Shown piece by piece: positions 47,732 through 58,421 of a stretch of 64,000 bases of DNA. Source of the stretch: Tethya wilhelma (Eukaryota > Porifera > Demospongiae > Tethyida > Tethyidae); assembly GCA_964030475.1 (NCBI GenBank), contig CAXIPT010000001.1, positions 22,288,776-22,352,775 on the forward strand, written 5' to 3'. Position numbers and translations under genes: made by a program. Position 1 is the first letter of the stretch; the number at the start of each line of letters is the position of its first letter. The notes below the pieces were generated by a model. It was not told where the DNA came from, ran no database searches, and saw only the letters and a list, made by a program, of their open reading frames with translations.

Positions 47732-49009
47732 AAGCAGTGACATTTAATTTGAGGAGGCTTGACCTCCAAGATTGCTAGCTACAACTTTCTTTAGAGAGAG
47801 ATTGATACCATCCTTGCTGACGATCTGACCTAGGTAATCAACAGAGTCCTTTAAGTCATAAATTCATTTCCTTAGCTTCTGGCAAAGATTATATAGACTC
47901 TGCAAGGCTCATTAAGACAATGAACTTAGATCATTTTTGGGAATGGTAAACCATGCACTGTGGAAGGTTTGTTGAATTTTTGGCCAATCTCATGCTCCAC
48001 TACTACCACACCTATGATAAGTTCACTATATATGATTCAAGCTTGCCCCTGGAAGTAGCTTGTGATGCTAGTGCAGTCAAAATCAGTGGAGCAGTGCTGT
48101 TTCATTGATATGAAGATGGCAGTGAAAGACCTATTGTGGATGCCTCGAAGAGCTTGACAACAGCTGAGAGGACTATATTCTCAGATTGAATGAGAAGCAC
48201 TTAGTATTATATACGGAGTCCAAAAGTTCCACCAATACTTGTAGGACTAGAAGTTTCTGCTGCTGACAGACCACAAGCCTCTTTTTGTAATTTTCGGGGA
48301 GCACAAAAGTAATCTCAGTGATGGCAGCCAGCTGACTACAGAGGTGGCCATCATATTGGCAGCTTACTCATACACCATTGAGTATGTCCCTACAAAGCAA
48401 CTTGGAAATGTAGACTGCCTCCCAGCATCAACCGTCCAACATCCAGTTTGAAAGTACAAGCACAGCATGAAGTGGTCCACAAGGTTCAGGAAGCCTACTT
48501 ACTTAACCCAGTCACCATAGATGCAAACGATGTGATGAAAGCAACTAAAGATCATGAACTCTTGCAATGGGTAATCAAAAATGTGCAACAGGGCTGGCCT
48601 AGATCAGCTCCAGAAGAGCTCCTGCCATAATATTATATCACTGCAGATTCTAGTTAACCACCATTCTGGTTTGTAAACTAGTGGATTGCTTGAAACAGCA
48701 TTGTCATTGCTATAACAGTTGTTCTTGCCAGAGTGATAAACATGTACAATGTGGACACTTTCAACTCCATTGTCATACACCTTTGTTCACCACATTGTAT
48801 GTTTGCCTCTGGTGCTGGTGCATGTCTCCAAGATGGCCTTAATTGATTGCAGGGTGGTCTGTGAGCATGGTAACTAAGTTGCCATACAGAGCTATGCTTG
48901 GAAATGGCTCATTGCCCACACGACAGCCAGTACGTATCTTGAGCTTCGTAATTTCAATAGTATTTAAATACCTATTTAAATACAGTTAACAAGGGAGAGG
49001 CTCACCTGG

Positions 49010-49860
49010 GCCCAGTGCTCTGTGCGCTCGCGAGGCGCGTATTCAATAGTTATTGGGTAAGGGTTGTTAGCTGTTCATGCAATATACGCATTTATTTAGC
49101 AGAAAGCACGTGAGGGAGTTTCCTACCTCGTGTTGGCAGATAAGAAGTATACGGTACTAAGCGAATTTGGGTGTAAGTTCTTCTCTCTCTGCTCTCCTCC
49201 CACCGTTTACTACGATAAAAAACGATGCCAAAGGCAGCGAAGAGATCCACAGCAGCAGGCAAGCGAGCATCTCGGGGCACCACGAGCGCTGCAGCCAAGC
49301 CAAGACCCACCGCTCCTAGACGGTCAGGTCGAGCCTCCACGCAGGCAGCTACCCGGAGTTCTCAACCTGAATCTGGACAAAGCTCTTCCTGTCTCGCCCC
49401 AGGTGTACCACCCAACCTTCCCACGACGATTGAACAGGACCCGCCAGCATCCGGGGCACAATTACTAACCCAGCTCATGGACATGGTGCGCGAGCAGGTT
49501 AGAGCCGAGATCAGGATACAGACGACCCAAGGAGAGACAGGACAGGGAGGCGAGGCGTCTTCCTCCGCAGGCACCACTCCCGCAGCGAACCACACTTCAC
49601 CCCCGGTGGGACTGGGCTTGTTGCCTCCACCAGCATCACTGATCTCAATCCCTCTGCTCAGCCAGACGCTCTGTACAGACCCGTTCTCACTCGTCCAGAG
49701 CAGCATGCCTAGCAGCACCATGATCACCACCCCCTCCTCTCTGGCGGGCCCTATCTCAACCTGCCAACCACTGCAGTCCACAAGCACACCCCATTCCGGG
49801 ATGGTCATCTCACCATCAGCAGCCCCATTCCCAAGGAAGTTGGTGGAAAAGGTNACATTT
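49010..49860 (+). mobile_element. GC-rich 5' end of a retroelement, gag-like ORF cut at a contig join
   Basis: An ORF starts at 49225 (MPKAAKRSTAAGKRASRG) and runs 209 codons to the N at 49853. It is lysine/arginine-rich at the start, then rich in proline, serine and threonine, with a short helix LLTQLMDMVREQVRAEIR. The last residues, SAAPFPRKLVEK, recall a motif I associate with ORF1 proteins of DIRS-like or similar elements in sponges and corals. Base composition is clearly more GC-rich than the surroundings, a sign of a recent arrival. The histone-like look of the first 30 residues is only composition. Confidence 0.5.
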
Positions 49861-50157
49861 CAATTGAATTATTAACGATTGATGTTCATGTATCTTGTGA
49901 TTTACTGAGGTTAATAATTATTAATGACAGAATACATACACTTTAACAGCATAACATCTGTATTATACTATTGTGGTGTGCTGAGATCAGGTTGGATTTA
50001 GGTATGGCATGTTTTGTTGTGTCAGGAAGAACATGCTGGTCGTGTATTTGCATCATAAGGGTCATGCCATTACATGTAGGCCTTGAGATCCGGAAGTCAA
50101 CTAGTGTCTATGAATTGTCGTATAATTACTACGATTTTCTGCTCCAATGCCAATGAG
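49861..50157. other. Spacer after the contig join
   Basis: AT-rich sequence beginning right after the N at 49853. Phrases near 49920-49990 (ACAGAATACATACACTTTAA, TGTGGTGTGCTGAGATCA) resemble the receptor 5' flanks at 22180 and 45750. This suggests a further, lost receptor copy nearby. Confidence 0.45.
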
Positions 50158-50231
50158 TTCTAGCAGCTCAATTGTAAGAGCATTCAACTAGAATTCAAAA
50201 AACCTGGGTTCGAATCCCAGCTAGATCTCAA
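50158..50231 (+). tRNA. tRNA-like sequence, probably pseudogene or SINE head
   Basis: A D-arm-like AGCTCAATTGTAAGAGC is followed by a good T-arm, CTGGGTTCGAATCCCAG, which includes a perfect B box (GGTTCGAATCC). The outer stem GTTCTAG/CTAGATC pairs six of seven. The anticodon stem is poor and bases 8-9 read CA instead of TA. A working tRNA is unlikely; a Pol III-derived repeat is more probable. Confidence 0.5.
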
Positions 50232-51679
50232 GATTTTTTCCAATGAACTTTGAAATTCAATGACATGCGTAATGGCAGTTTTCAGTATAGTTTTGCCCAA
50301 AATTTTGGTAACATTGCACTATAGTTATTGTGATATATATATCCATGCACTATCAATCATTTTATACCTACCTATGTATATTGTTGATCACAGTGAGCTT
50401 TCTTTCTTGTGTTTTGGTTAGATTATAATCACCAAACTGTCAGCATAATATTATTATCAACTGCAACTTTATGATCATCAGTCATTCTAAGCTGTACTAT
50501 TACATTGTCTGCATTCCACTAGGAGTCAGTATGTAGTGATTTTAGCAAATGATATTCATTGCTCTAGTTTCCTTTTGGAGTATTTGAGAACAGTTTCAGG
50601 TGAATATCCCAATTAGCTGTGGCCTGCAGGATGTATTATAATTCAAATCCCTTTGCATTTGATGATTCATTATATACTTTGTATAAATCCCATATAATGC
50701 ATTAATTTTTCTCCCACATTATGAAAGTTGTGGTTATGTCTCATTACTTCCTCCCTCTGGGAAAAATTAATGGTGCTTGTAATTATGATTCACCATAACA
50801 TAATATTATATGTGTGTTCCATGCACAATGCATTCAGATCAATATTCAATTAGCTATTTTCACTTTGCATGCTTTCAAAATAGTTGCAAGTTTGCAGCTT
50901 CTGACGGTCAGTTGTTTGGCATGCATAGTGTATAAAGTACTACAACTAACTGTGAGGTTACAGTAAATTCAGTTGGTTAATGGTGATCAATATCCCTCTA
51001 CATGACCATTAACTATTCTTATTTACAGCATGCTCTGCATGTTTTGCTGTGAGTATAGTTTTTGTAATGTTAGCATTTCCCTAGCTTATCCTTCTTTGTC
51101 ATACGTACGGTAGTACGTATAGTAGGAATGGGCCGACTGTCCCATAGACACAATACAAAATGTTGGTCACTATAAAAATCTAGCAAAACAAAATTAAGTC
51201 TTCAAATTTGCTCAGAGGCTCTCACTGACAGATTACTAATTGCATGCAAGGCCTAACACTCACAAAAACTTTCCTCAGCGCTCGTAGAGAGCGCTAGTGG
51301 GAAGCCACAAGAGTGCTATTTTTGTTCATCTAACTTACTTACTTCCTAACTGACTTACTTGAAAAGCATTTCCAGAGAACCAGAATGTGTTGAGCCAACT
51401 TTGACAGCACAAAGTAAGTTCTTTTCATAGGTACTACATTCCTTTATACCCGTTTTCAACACAAATAAGCCTAAACAAAAACTAGAGAGCTTTGAAACTT
51501 AGAGTATAAATTCATGTACTTCAATGTAGCCATCTTTTAGGTAGAGTCCAAAGGTCATTTATCCACGTGGCATTTAATGCGCATGCGCATTAGCTGCTAC
51601 TCAGACAACTCAAGCTTTTTGTAGGGACTAACCAGTCTCTGATTGTCTCCACACTGTAGTGTTGAAAAAAGTGAATGAA
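50232..51679. other. Repeat-rich intergenic stretch
   Basis: No gene seen. It contains the dispersed repeat at 51098-51240, and short palindromes such as GCGCTCGTAGAGAGCGC (51279) and GCGCATGCGC (51581). The part 50280-50480 again resembles receptor 5' flanks (TATTGTTGATCACAG...CTTGC/GAGC). Confidence 0.5.
51098..51240. repeat. Dispersed repeat, second copy of 38785-38930
   Basis: TCATACGTACGGTAGTACGT through CTCACTGACAGATTACTAAT; see the partner. Confidence 0.8.
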
Positions 51680-52070
51680 CAAGTAGTAAAAATTTTTAAA
51701 AATAAGCAGTGTAGGAATGGGCAGTGCTGTAAAAAGTATTGGAACAAGGAATGGTCTCAATTTCGGCACATGACTACTTCATTTTTTGTACCCAGGTCTG
51801 GGCCAGTAATCTAATCCTGCCAGCTATGCTTTATCCAACTTTTTAGCAGAATGGCAAAAATTTGAACCATTACATTTAACGTGATAAAATCTGATATTCA
51901 AGTACAGATCACTCTTTAAAGCATTTAACTTTATAACAATTAGCTATGAGGGCAATCAAAACTGAAAATGAAGTAGTCATGTGCCGAAATTGAGACCATT
52001 CCTTGTTCCAATACTTTTTACAGCACTGCCCATTCCTACACTGCTTATTTTTAAAATTTTTTACTACTTG
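51680..52070. mobile_element. 391-bp MITE with 107-bp inverted arms
   Basis: Arms 51680-51786 and 51964-52070 are almost perfect inverted copies. The phrase CAGTGCTGTAAAAAGTATTG inside the arm is typical of Tc1/mariner ends, though it is not at the outermost border. The core of about 177 bp has no gene. Confidence 0.85.
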
Positions 52071-52940
52071 TATTTTAAATTAACAGTCTAGCTGAGCCTA
52101 TATATTGACTGCTTTATATACTGTTATATTTACATTGGAGATAGCAAAGTCTTACCAGAGTGGTATATTATTCTAGTACTATAAAAATAATCATTGGTCA
52201 GCCTAGGTAACTAATATAAGACAGGATAGCTGGTATAACTTGCAGGATACTTTTTCAGCCCATCATAATTATAACTATATCGGATAATTATGATGTAGTA
52301 TCATACAGATCTGTTTGTGATGGTTCATTACTTTGTATAAATTCTGTACTTCTCCCACATGAAAGTTGTGATTGTGTCTCATAACTCACACCCTGTGAGA
52401 AATAACAGAGTATAGTTATGGTTGTCTGGTTATGTACAATAACTATGAAAACATGGAAGTACAACTGTGAACAAAAACTGAAAAGCATGAAAGGGTGCAT
52501 AAACAATAGCCGTGAATAATTATTAAAATGAAATACTGTAACAATAGCTGTGAATATATATAGTATAATGACATATGATAAACTGTAAGACTCAGCAGCC
52601 TGATGATCAATACCAGGGTACTCCCTAAAGTTGTGATCATCAATTTACTTTGATGTGGTTCATTTTAATTGAAAGAATGTATTAAAAAAATACAAAAATG
52701 CTTTGATGTTTTCTCTGTTACTACTTTGAACAACTTATCAAGTCATCCTTGGGAGAATCCTGTAAGAGTGTGTTATGCTGTGATGCAGTATAGCCATTTT
52801 GACTTCCCCTTGACCAGTCATTTCCTTGCTTTAAATTCTGGTATGTAAGGTATTGTGATATGGCATCATCATGTATTGCATGCTGTTGTTCTTGCAAGTA
52901 CAAGAAGTAAACATACCACTAGGTGGTGAATAAAGTTATA
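52071..52940. other. Intergenic stretch resembling receptor flanks
   Basis: No gene seen. Phrases such as GTACAGATCTGTTTTGTGATAG (38467) and ACAGATCTGTTTGTGATGG (52305) show that this region is related to the 5' flank of copy 2. Confidence 0.5.
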
Positions 52941-53610
52941 ATATAGCAATGGAATTGAGAATGTCCACATTGCTCATCATCTTGGTGTCTCCAAGATGGT
53001 CTTGATAGCAGAGTGGCCTAGGCCAAACAGGCCTGTAGCATGTAACTAAGTTGCCATATATAGAGGTACATTTGGGAATGGCTTATTTGCTCCTATGACA
53101 GCCAGTGCCTTGAGTATTGTAATCCCATGGCCCATTGGGTTTGTTGTTGTGGCTTCACCAACACTTTAATTTGTGGTACCCTTTTTGGTCTTTATTCGGA
53201 AATTTTCAGCATTAGATGTAACTTCCCATAGATCATGCACTGGGAACCTAAGTGGCTGGACCTGCATGAATCATTCAGTCCAGATAAAAATCCTGACTGT
53301 CACTACTGCACAACGGTTTTGCTCCTTCAACAACTTAGCCAGGCTGTTCTCAATACTTAATAATCCCCTTTGGTGTGAAGGAGAACAGGTGCTAACTCTC
53401 AGAGGGCTACAGAATTAACTCTGTCAGGTTCCCCTACTGCTCTAGTTGCTGATTAGTGACTCATCTCTCACTTGAATTATAAGCTTGGCAGGACCTTTCA
53501 GTGGTATAGTAAAGCGGTTCACCAACTAGCAATTTTGGTTCTCATTCTTTGACAAGCACACACAGCATACAGCAACTAGAATAACAAAAATCAGGTCCTG
53601 ACCTCATAGA
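52941..53610 (+). pseudogene. Ty3/gypsy-like relic C, 3' part only
   Basis: It matches relic A at 29650-30430 and relic B at 48660-48960 (GGAATGGCTTATTTGC, ACTTAGCCAGGCTGTTCTCA, AATCAGGTCCTGACCTCAT). No polymerase motif remains. Confidence 0.65.
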
Positions 53611-54299
53611 AGTACGTAGTTATATAGGCCTAGATTCAATTAGGCAAACAAACAATACGCTGTATGATTTAAGGGTATACTCTGTTGAGAAAAGAGTAGA
53701 GCATTACATTCAGCTAAACGATCCTAAAAATTTATTACTTTCACATCTGTCAGAGTGTCAGTCAGTCATGCATACACAGTGGTTATGTTCTAAGCATTTA
53801 CATTGCAAGTGGTGAGCATTTTCATGTACTTTGATTACATGCATGGTTTGTGTGGGGTATTTATTCATTAATGAAACTGTACGCTATATGTGAAATTGCG
53901 AATTGTTAGCATACAAACTAAATTTTTTATTACTATTTTCTTGTCTGCTTTAGTGTAATCATAAAATTCAGTATCATAATCATAACATTGCAGTGATAAT
54001 TGCATAATATACTTACATTATTGCAGTAACTCAACACAACAGAATTTAGTACTGATCTACATAACAATAGATTTTAATCACAATGCTTGGCAACTCAAAA
54101 CAAGGTTAATTATATTAGCATAATTTTTCTACCTTTTCCTATACTACACACCAGAAACTTTTGTATTTTAAACTATAACTATGACTATAGTCACTGCGGA
54201 CTTGGCAAACTAGTTTTGGTTATAAAGAGTTTGTACTACCTCCAAAACTTGCTGAGCATGCTTCTTTGCATTGTTTGCTTCAACTTCACCAAATGTTTC
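53611..54299. other. Intergenic stretch up to a contig join
   Basis: No gene seen. It shares short phrases with 30990-31130. The single N at 54300 ends it. Confidence 0.5.
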
Positions 54300-54300
54300 N

Positions 54301-56623
54301 TGAAACTTATGTTTTTACTATTTCCTTAGTAAACAGCATTTCCTATATAGTAAACATTACTAATCTTAGGGTGCAAGACTTCAATTCAACCAAAACAATA
54401 TCATCTGATCCAGTTCGACTTTGCTTCTGTAAAGACAATCAACCAGACTGCAGTATCAATCCCCCAACAAAGAACGTTAGAAAAGGACAAACATTTACAG
54501 TGTCACTTGTTGCAGTTGACCATATCAACAACTCTATAGCAATCAGTACCACTGGTGTGCCTAAAATACATGCATATGTATCACTAGAGGCAGAACTTGG
54601 TGAGGGACAATCTATTCAAGAGACTAATGGAGATGGTAGCTGTACAGATTTGGTTTACAGTATTCTCTCTCCACACAACACTGAGGAGCTCCATCTCTAT
54701 GCTGATGGTCCATGTAAAGATGCTGGAATGTCTATAGCAAATCTCACAGTAAACATCAAACCATGTCCAATTGGATTCACTGAAACAAATGACAGTCTAC
54801 ATTGTAAATGTGACCCCATAATCTATCCTGACTACATTTCAACATGTTCCATACAAACAGAAACAGTCAAACGAAAAGACAATGTTTGGTTTACTCATCT
54901 GAATACCACAGAATACCATGGCTATGTACTACACAAACACTGTCCTTTTGACTACTGCCATCCACCAAGTGAAAATGTATCAGTCAATTTAAACACTGAA
55001 AATGGCGCCAATAATATGTGTGCATTCAATCGCTCAGGAAAGCTCTGTGGATCTTGTGGAGATGGTCTCAGTCTCTCTCTTGGTACTTCAAATTGTAAGC
55101 TATGTTCTAACAACTGGCTTGCACTACTTGTTCTCTTTGCTCTTGCTGGTGTAGTACTGATTGCTTTTATTCTGAAAGTAAACTTTGTGGTAGCTGAAGG
55201 AACTTTTAATGCTTTGATCTTGTATGTTAACATCATTGCTGCAAATCGTGCTGTTTTCTTCCCACATGATGAAACAAGGATACTGTCTGTCTTTATAGCA
55301 TGGAGCAATCTAGACTTTGGATTTGAAACCTGTTTATTTGATGGAATGGATGCCTATGTAAAAACTTGGCTACAACTAGCATTTCCACTCTATGTTATTT
55401 CCCTAGTTGTTGCAATTATCGTCATCAGTGATCATTCTACAAAGTTTGCAATGCTTTTTGTTGGAAAGAACCCAATAGCAACACTGGCTACTCTTATTCT
55501 ACTCTCCTATACAAAGCTCCTTCGTACAATCATTGCTGCATTGCAATTTACAACACTCCAATACTCTGATGGTAAAAGTGAACTGGTATGGCTAGTTGAT
55601 GCTAATGTTCTATATCTCAGTGGAAAGCATATCCCTCTCTTCATCACAGCTCTTATCATTCTCATAGTTGGAACAGCATTCACACTTTTACTCTTTTCTT
55701 GGCAGTGGCTTGTTTACTGTCCTAACAAAGGACCATTAAAATGGATCATTGGAAATGGTAAAGTTATTGCTTTTATTGATGCTTATCACAATCCCTACAA
55801 CAAAGACCATCGTTATTGGATTGGACTGCTATTCTTAGTTCGAGTTGTCTTGTACCTTATATCAAGTGTGAATGTTCTCGGAGATCCTCGTATCAACCTC
55901 CTCAGCATAGCTGTAGTGATCACTGGCATTCTTACATTTCAGATCTTTATAACTGAATGGAGGCATAACTTTATACACAAAAAGAAACACAACAATATGC
56001 TGGACATCATTTCTCTACTGAACCTCATTGCTCTATCCGTTGCCACCTTGTTTACAAATGAAGCTAAGCACCAGACAGTGGTTGCTTACATTTCAATTGG
56101 CATTGCCTTTACAACTTTTCTAGCTATCCTTGTACACCATGTGAAATCTTATGTTTGCAATGAGCAATTAAAAAAGATAAGCCTTGAATTTTGCAAGTTC
56201 CGCAGAGTGAATGAGGAAATCAATGATAGATTGATTCCTCTACATCATTTGATTAAAGAGTCGATTGCAGAGAGTGAGACTGAAGTAGATGCCTTACCAG
56301 AACCCTTGGATACCACTCCCACATCAGAAGAACATGATCAGCCTCCAACCACCATTCCAACAGTAAACACTTTGATCACACTTGAAACACCTCGACAGAC
56401 AACCATCACACAGGATGAGATCAATCAGGATGACCCAAACAGGGACACACCTAAGCAGCAAGACTTTCCTATTGAAATAGAATTGAACACTTTGGAATCT
56501 GGAGGTCAATGCTCTACTATACCTCAACTCCTCCAGCCATTATCAGTAGAAATGCAAACAAGTCATTCCCAGGAAGAGTACTACCAGTCGGATGATGATG
56601 AACACACTCCTCTATTGAAGTAA
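54301..56623 (+). pseudogene. Receptor family copy 4: C-terminal half, plus strand, cut at a contig join
   Basis: From the base after the N at 54300 the plus strand matches copy 3 from ETYALTISI onward. It then has ITNLRVQDFNSTK, the full linker (CPIGFTETNDSLHCKCDP, CPFDYC, SGKLCGSCGDG), the hydrophobic helices and the tail ending EHTPLLK. The frame is open throughout (about 770 codons). The signal peptide and beta-helix are absent, because the contig join falls exactly where similarity begins. It could be the missing half of another copy, placed or orientated wrongly by scaffolding. The tail lacks about 20 residues present in copy 2. Confidence 0.85.
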
Positions 56624-57322
56624 AATGAACATTCACAACAAAAAGCACTATACACGTATTACACAAAGTAAAAAAAAGAACCACCTGTATACAATATACA
56701 TTACAATAAGCCTTCAGTCTCATTCATGGAGTGAAATACTAAGCGATTCATTGTTTTGGCTATGTATCTGTAACTATTTCTCAATTATAATTGTGCATGC
56801 ATATTGAGTTGTACTTTGTACTTATATGCATAGGTGTATTTTTGATTGTGTATTAAAATGAAGCTTTACATTTAGATTTTTTCACTGTCTTCCTCTTATG
56901 ATTATATACTTTGTACACAATTTTAGTAAACCATAGGTATTGACTTTTGAATCATATCTGTATTATCCATTAGTATACATGCTGACTTTAATGTACTGAG
57001 TTTGGACAAACTAAATATTATGGATAATGAAGGGCTATTACTATTGGTGATGCATGGTTATTGCTCTAACTCTGAATTAATTTTATGTCCTGCAAATTTA
57101 AATCTAGTAATAATAATATTGTGTATTTGCACTCAGTATTCTTATTGCACAAGGTACGGTGCCTAGCTGTCACCCTAATACATAGATCACAATAGCTACA
57201 GGATGAGTTCACTCATGGTAAGTAGCTATCACAACTTGTAATCTATATACCGATAACAGGGTGTACGTAGTCATCAACTATATTCAGGTAACTATCCAAG
57301 GGCTTGTGATGACACCTCACGG
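56624..57322. other. 3' flank of receptor copy 4
   Basis: The part to about 56880 is related, on the opposite strand, to the 3' flanks of copies 2 and 3 (GGAGTGAAATAC, TCATTGTTTTGGCTATG). No gene is seen after that. Confidence 0.5.
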
Positions 57323-57532
57323 CTACTGATCTCTGCACAACTGGTCAAACGCAGATGGAATTCTATAGAAAGCCTTGTCTGCATGTTGATCTCTTATTGC
57401 CAAGAGGAAGGTGGCAGCAACAACTTTATGGGAGTCCCGGACTACACTGTAGAACTCAATACAAGTTCTTTTCATTACTGAGAGTGAGTGACATGAAGGA
57501 ATAACTAAGAGACATGTCCCGTTCATGGCACA
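57323..57532 (-). CDS. Possible terminal exon of an unknown gene
   Basis: After a possible splice acceptor (CAACTTAG, 57533 upward) the minus strand reads CAMNGTCLLVIPSCHSLS, then EFYSVVRDSHKVVAATFLLA, then HADKAFYRIPSAFDQLCRDQ and a stop. The balanced composition and well-formed helices look like real protein. I do not recognise the family, and earlier exons were not found with confidence. Confidence 0.35.
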   Translation of the reverse strand, partial: CAMNGTCLLVIPSCHSLSVMKRTCIEFYSVVRDSHKVVAATFLLAIRDQHADKAFYRIPSAFDQLCRDQ

Positions 57533-57892
57533 CTAAGTTGCAGAGAAGAATACTCTGGATTAAAAAGTGGTCTCATTGATAGCAACAACATGCAGACAAC
57601 ATACATGTTTATACTTCACAACTGTGATTAGACTTGCTGGCACATGTCCATCCAACTATCTGAATCCTAGCTTGCTTATACCTCAAATAATGCCAAAAAG
57701 CACCAGCCAAAACATTTGGTGTAGTTGAAGCAAACAGTGCAAAGGAACATATTCAAAAGGTGTGAAGGTATCTACAGACATGCAGATAAACAGAACTAGA
57801 CTATGAGTTAGCCAGTCTACAACAGCATAGGTCTATATTTTTTACCCTAAAGATAATTATTTTCTGGGAGATTTCTATATGTACCAATCATT

Positions 57893-58102
57893 TACCATAT
57901 GGCGGGAAATTTTCGTGGGGGAAAATTTTTGCGAATTTTGCGGTTTGGCAGCTTTCCGCAAAAAATTTCCTCCACAAAGTTTGTAAGTTACGAGGTCATC
58001 ACGTAATGTCGAGACGCAATCCACAAAAATTTTCCCAGCGAATTTCTATATAGGACAAAAACGCAAAAATTTTCCCCCACGAAAAATTCCCGCTATACAG
58101 TA
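57893..58102. mobile_element. About 210-bp MITE, GCGGGAAATTTTCGTGGGGG type
   Basis: The left end GGCGGGAAATTTTCGTGGGG with GAAAATTTTTGCG mirrors the right end CGCAAAAATTTTCCCCCACG with AAAAATTCCCGC. No coding potential. A related element is at 62772-62960. Confidence 0.85.
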
Positions 58103-58421
58103 TTTGGAATAAATTGCTGTTTTCAGCTGTTTGCTTGGTGTACAATAATAAACCGTTTTTATTACAAAAATAATGGCAGCATTTTTATCCCAAAAATTTT
58201 GGTATAATTTGATTAAACAATGGGAAGAAAAGTACTTCATAACAAATACTTTTAATCAATTACACATTTACAATCAAAACATAATATTATGACACGTTAA
58301 CAAAAAACAAAATACTCACAGCATTGCATCAGTTTCAAATCGGTGATAAACAGTCAACATCATTGATTTTTCTTGCACAATAACCTTACAACAATGTGAA
58401 ATTTATGATGTGTTAGGTACA
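58103..58421. other. 3' flank of receptor copy 5
   Basis: AT-rich sequence; no gene seen. Confidence 0.5.

Larger units (their letters stand above)
46111..48960 (+). pseudogene. Ty3/gypsy-like retrotransposon relic B (gag to RNase H)
   Basis: The gag part (46268-46498) reads CEFGTFLDETLLDKLVCALQ then LLLESELTLEKSTNAIAQI. An RT-like part is near 47270, and RNase H is recognisable at about 48050-48430 (PLEVACDASAV, SKSLTTAERTIFSD, LLLTDHKPL, YTIEYVPTKQLGNVDCLPAS). Many stops interrupt it. The last part from about 48660 is shared with relics A and C. No LTR boundaries could be fixed. Confidence 0.75.

Noticed and set aside
49225..49320. Histone H1/H2A-like start (PKAAKRSTAAGKRASRG)
   Set aside because: Only lysine/alanine composition; the rest is proline/serine-rich with no histone fold.
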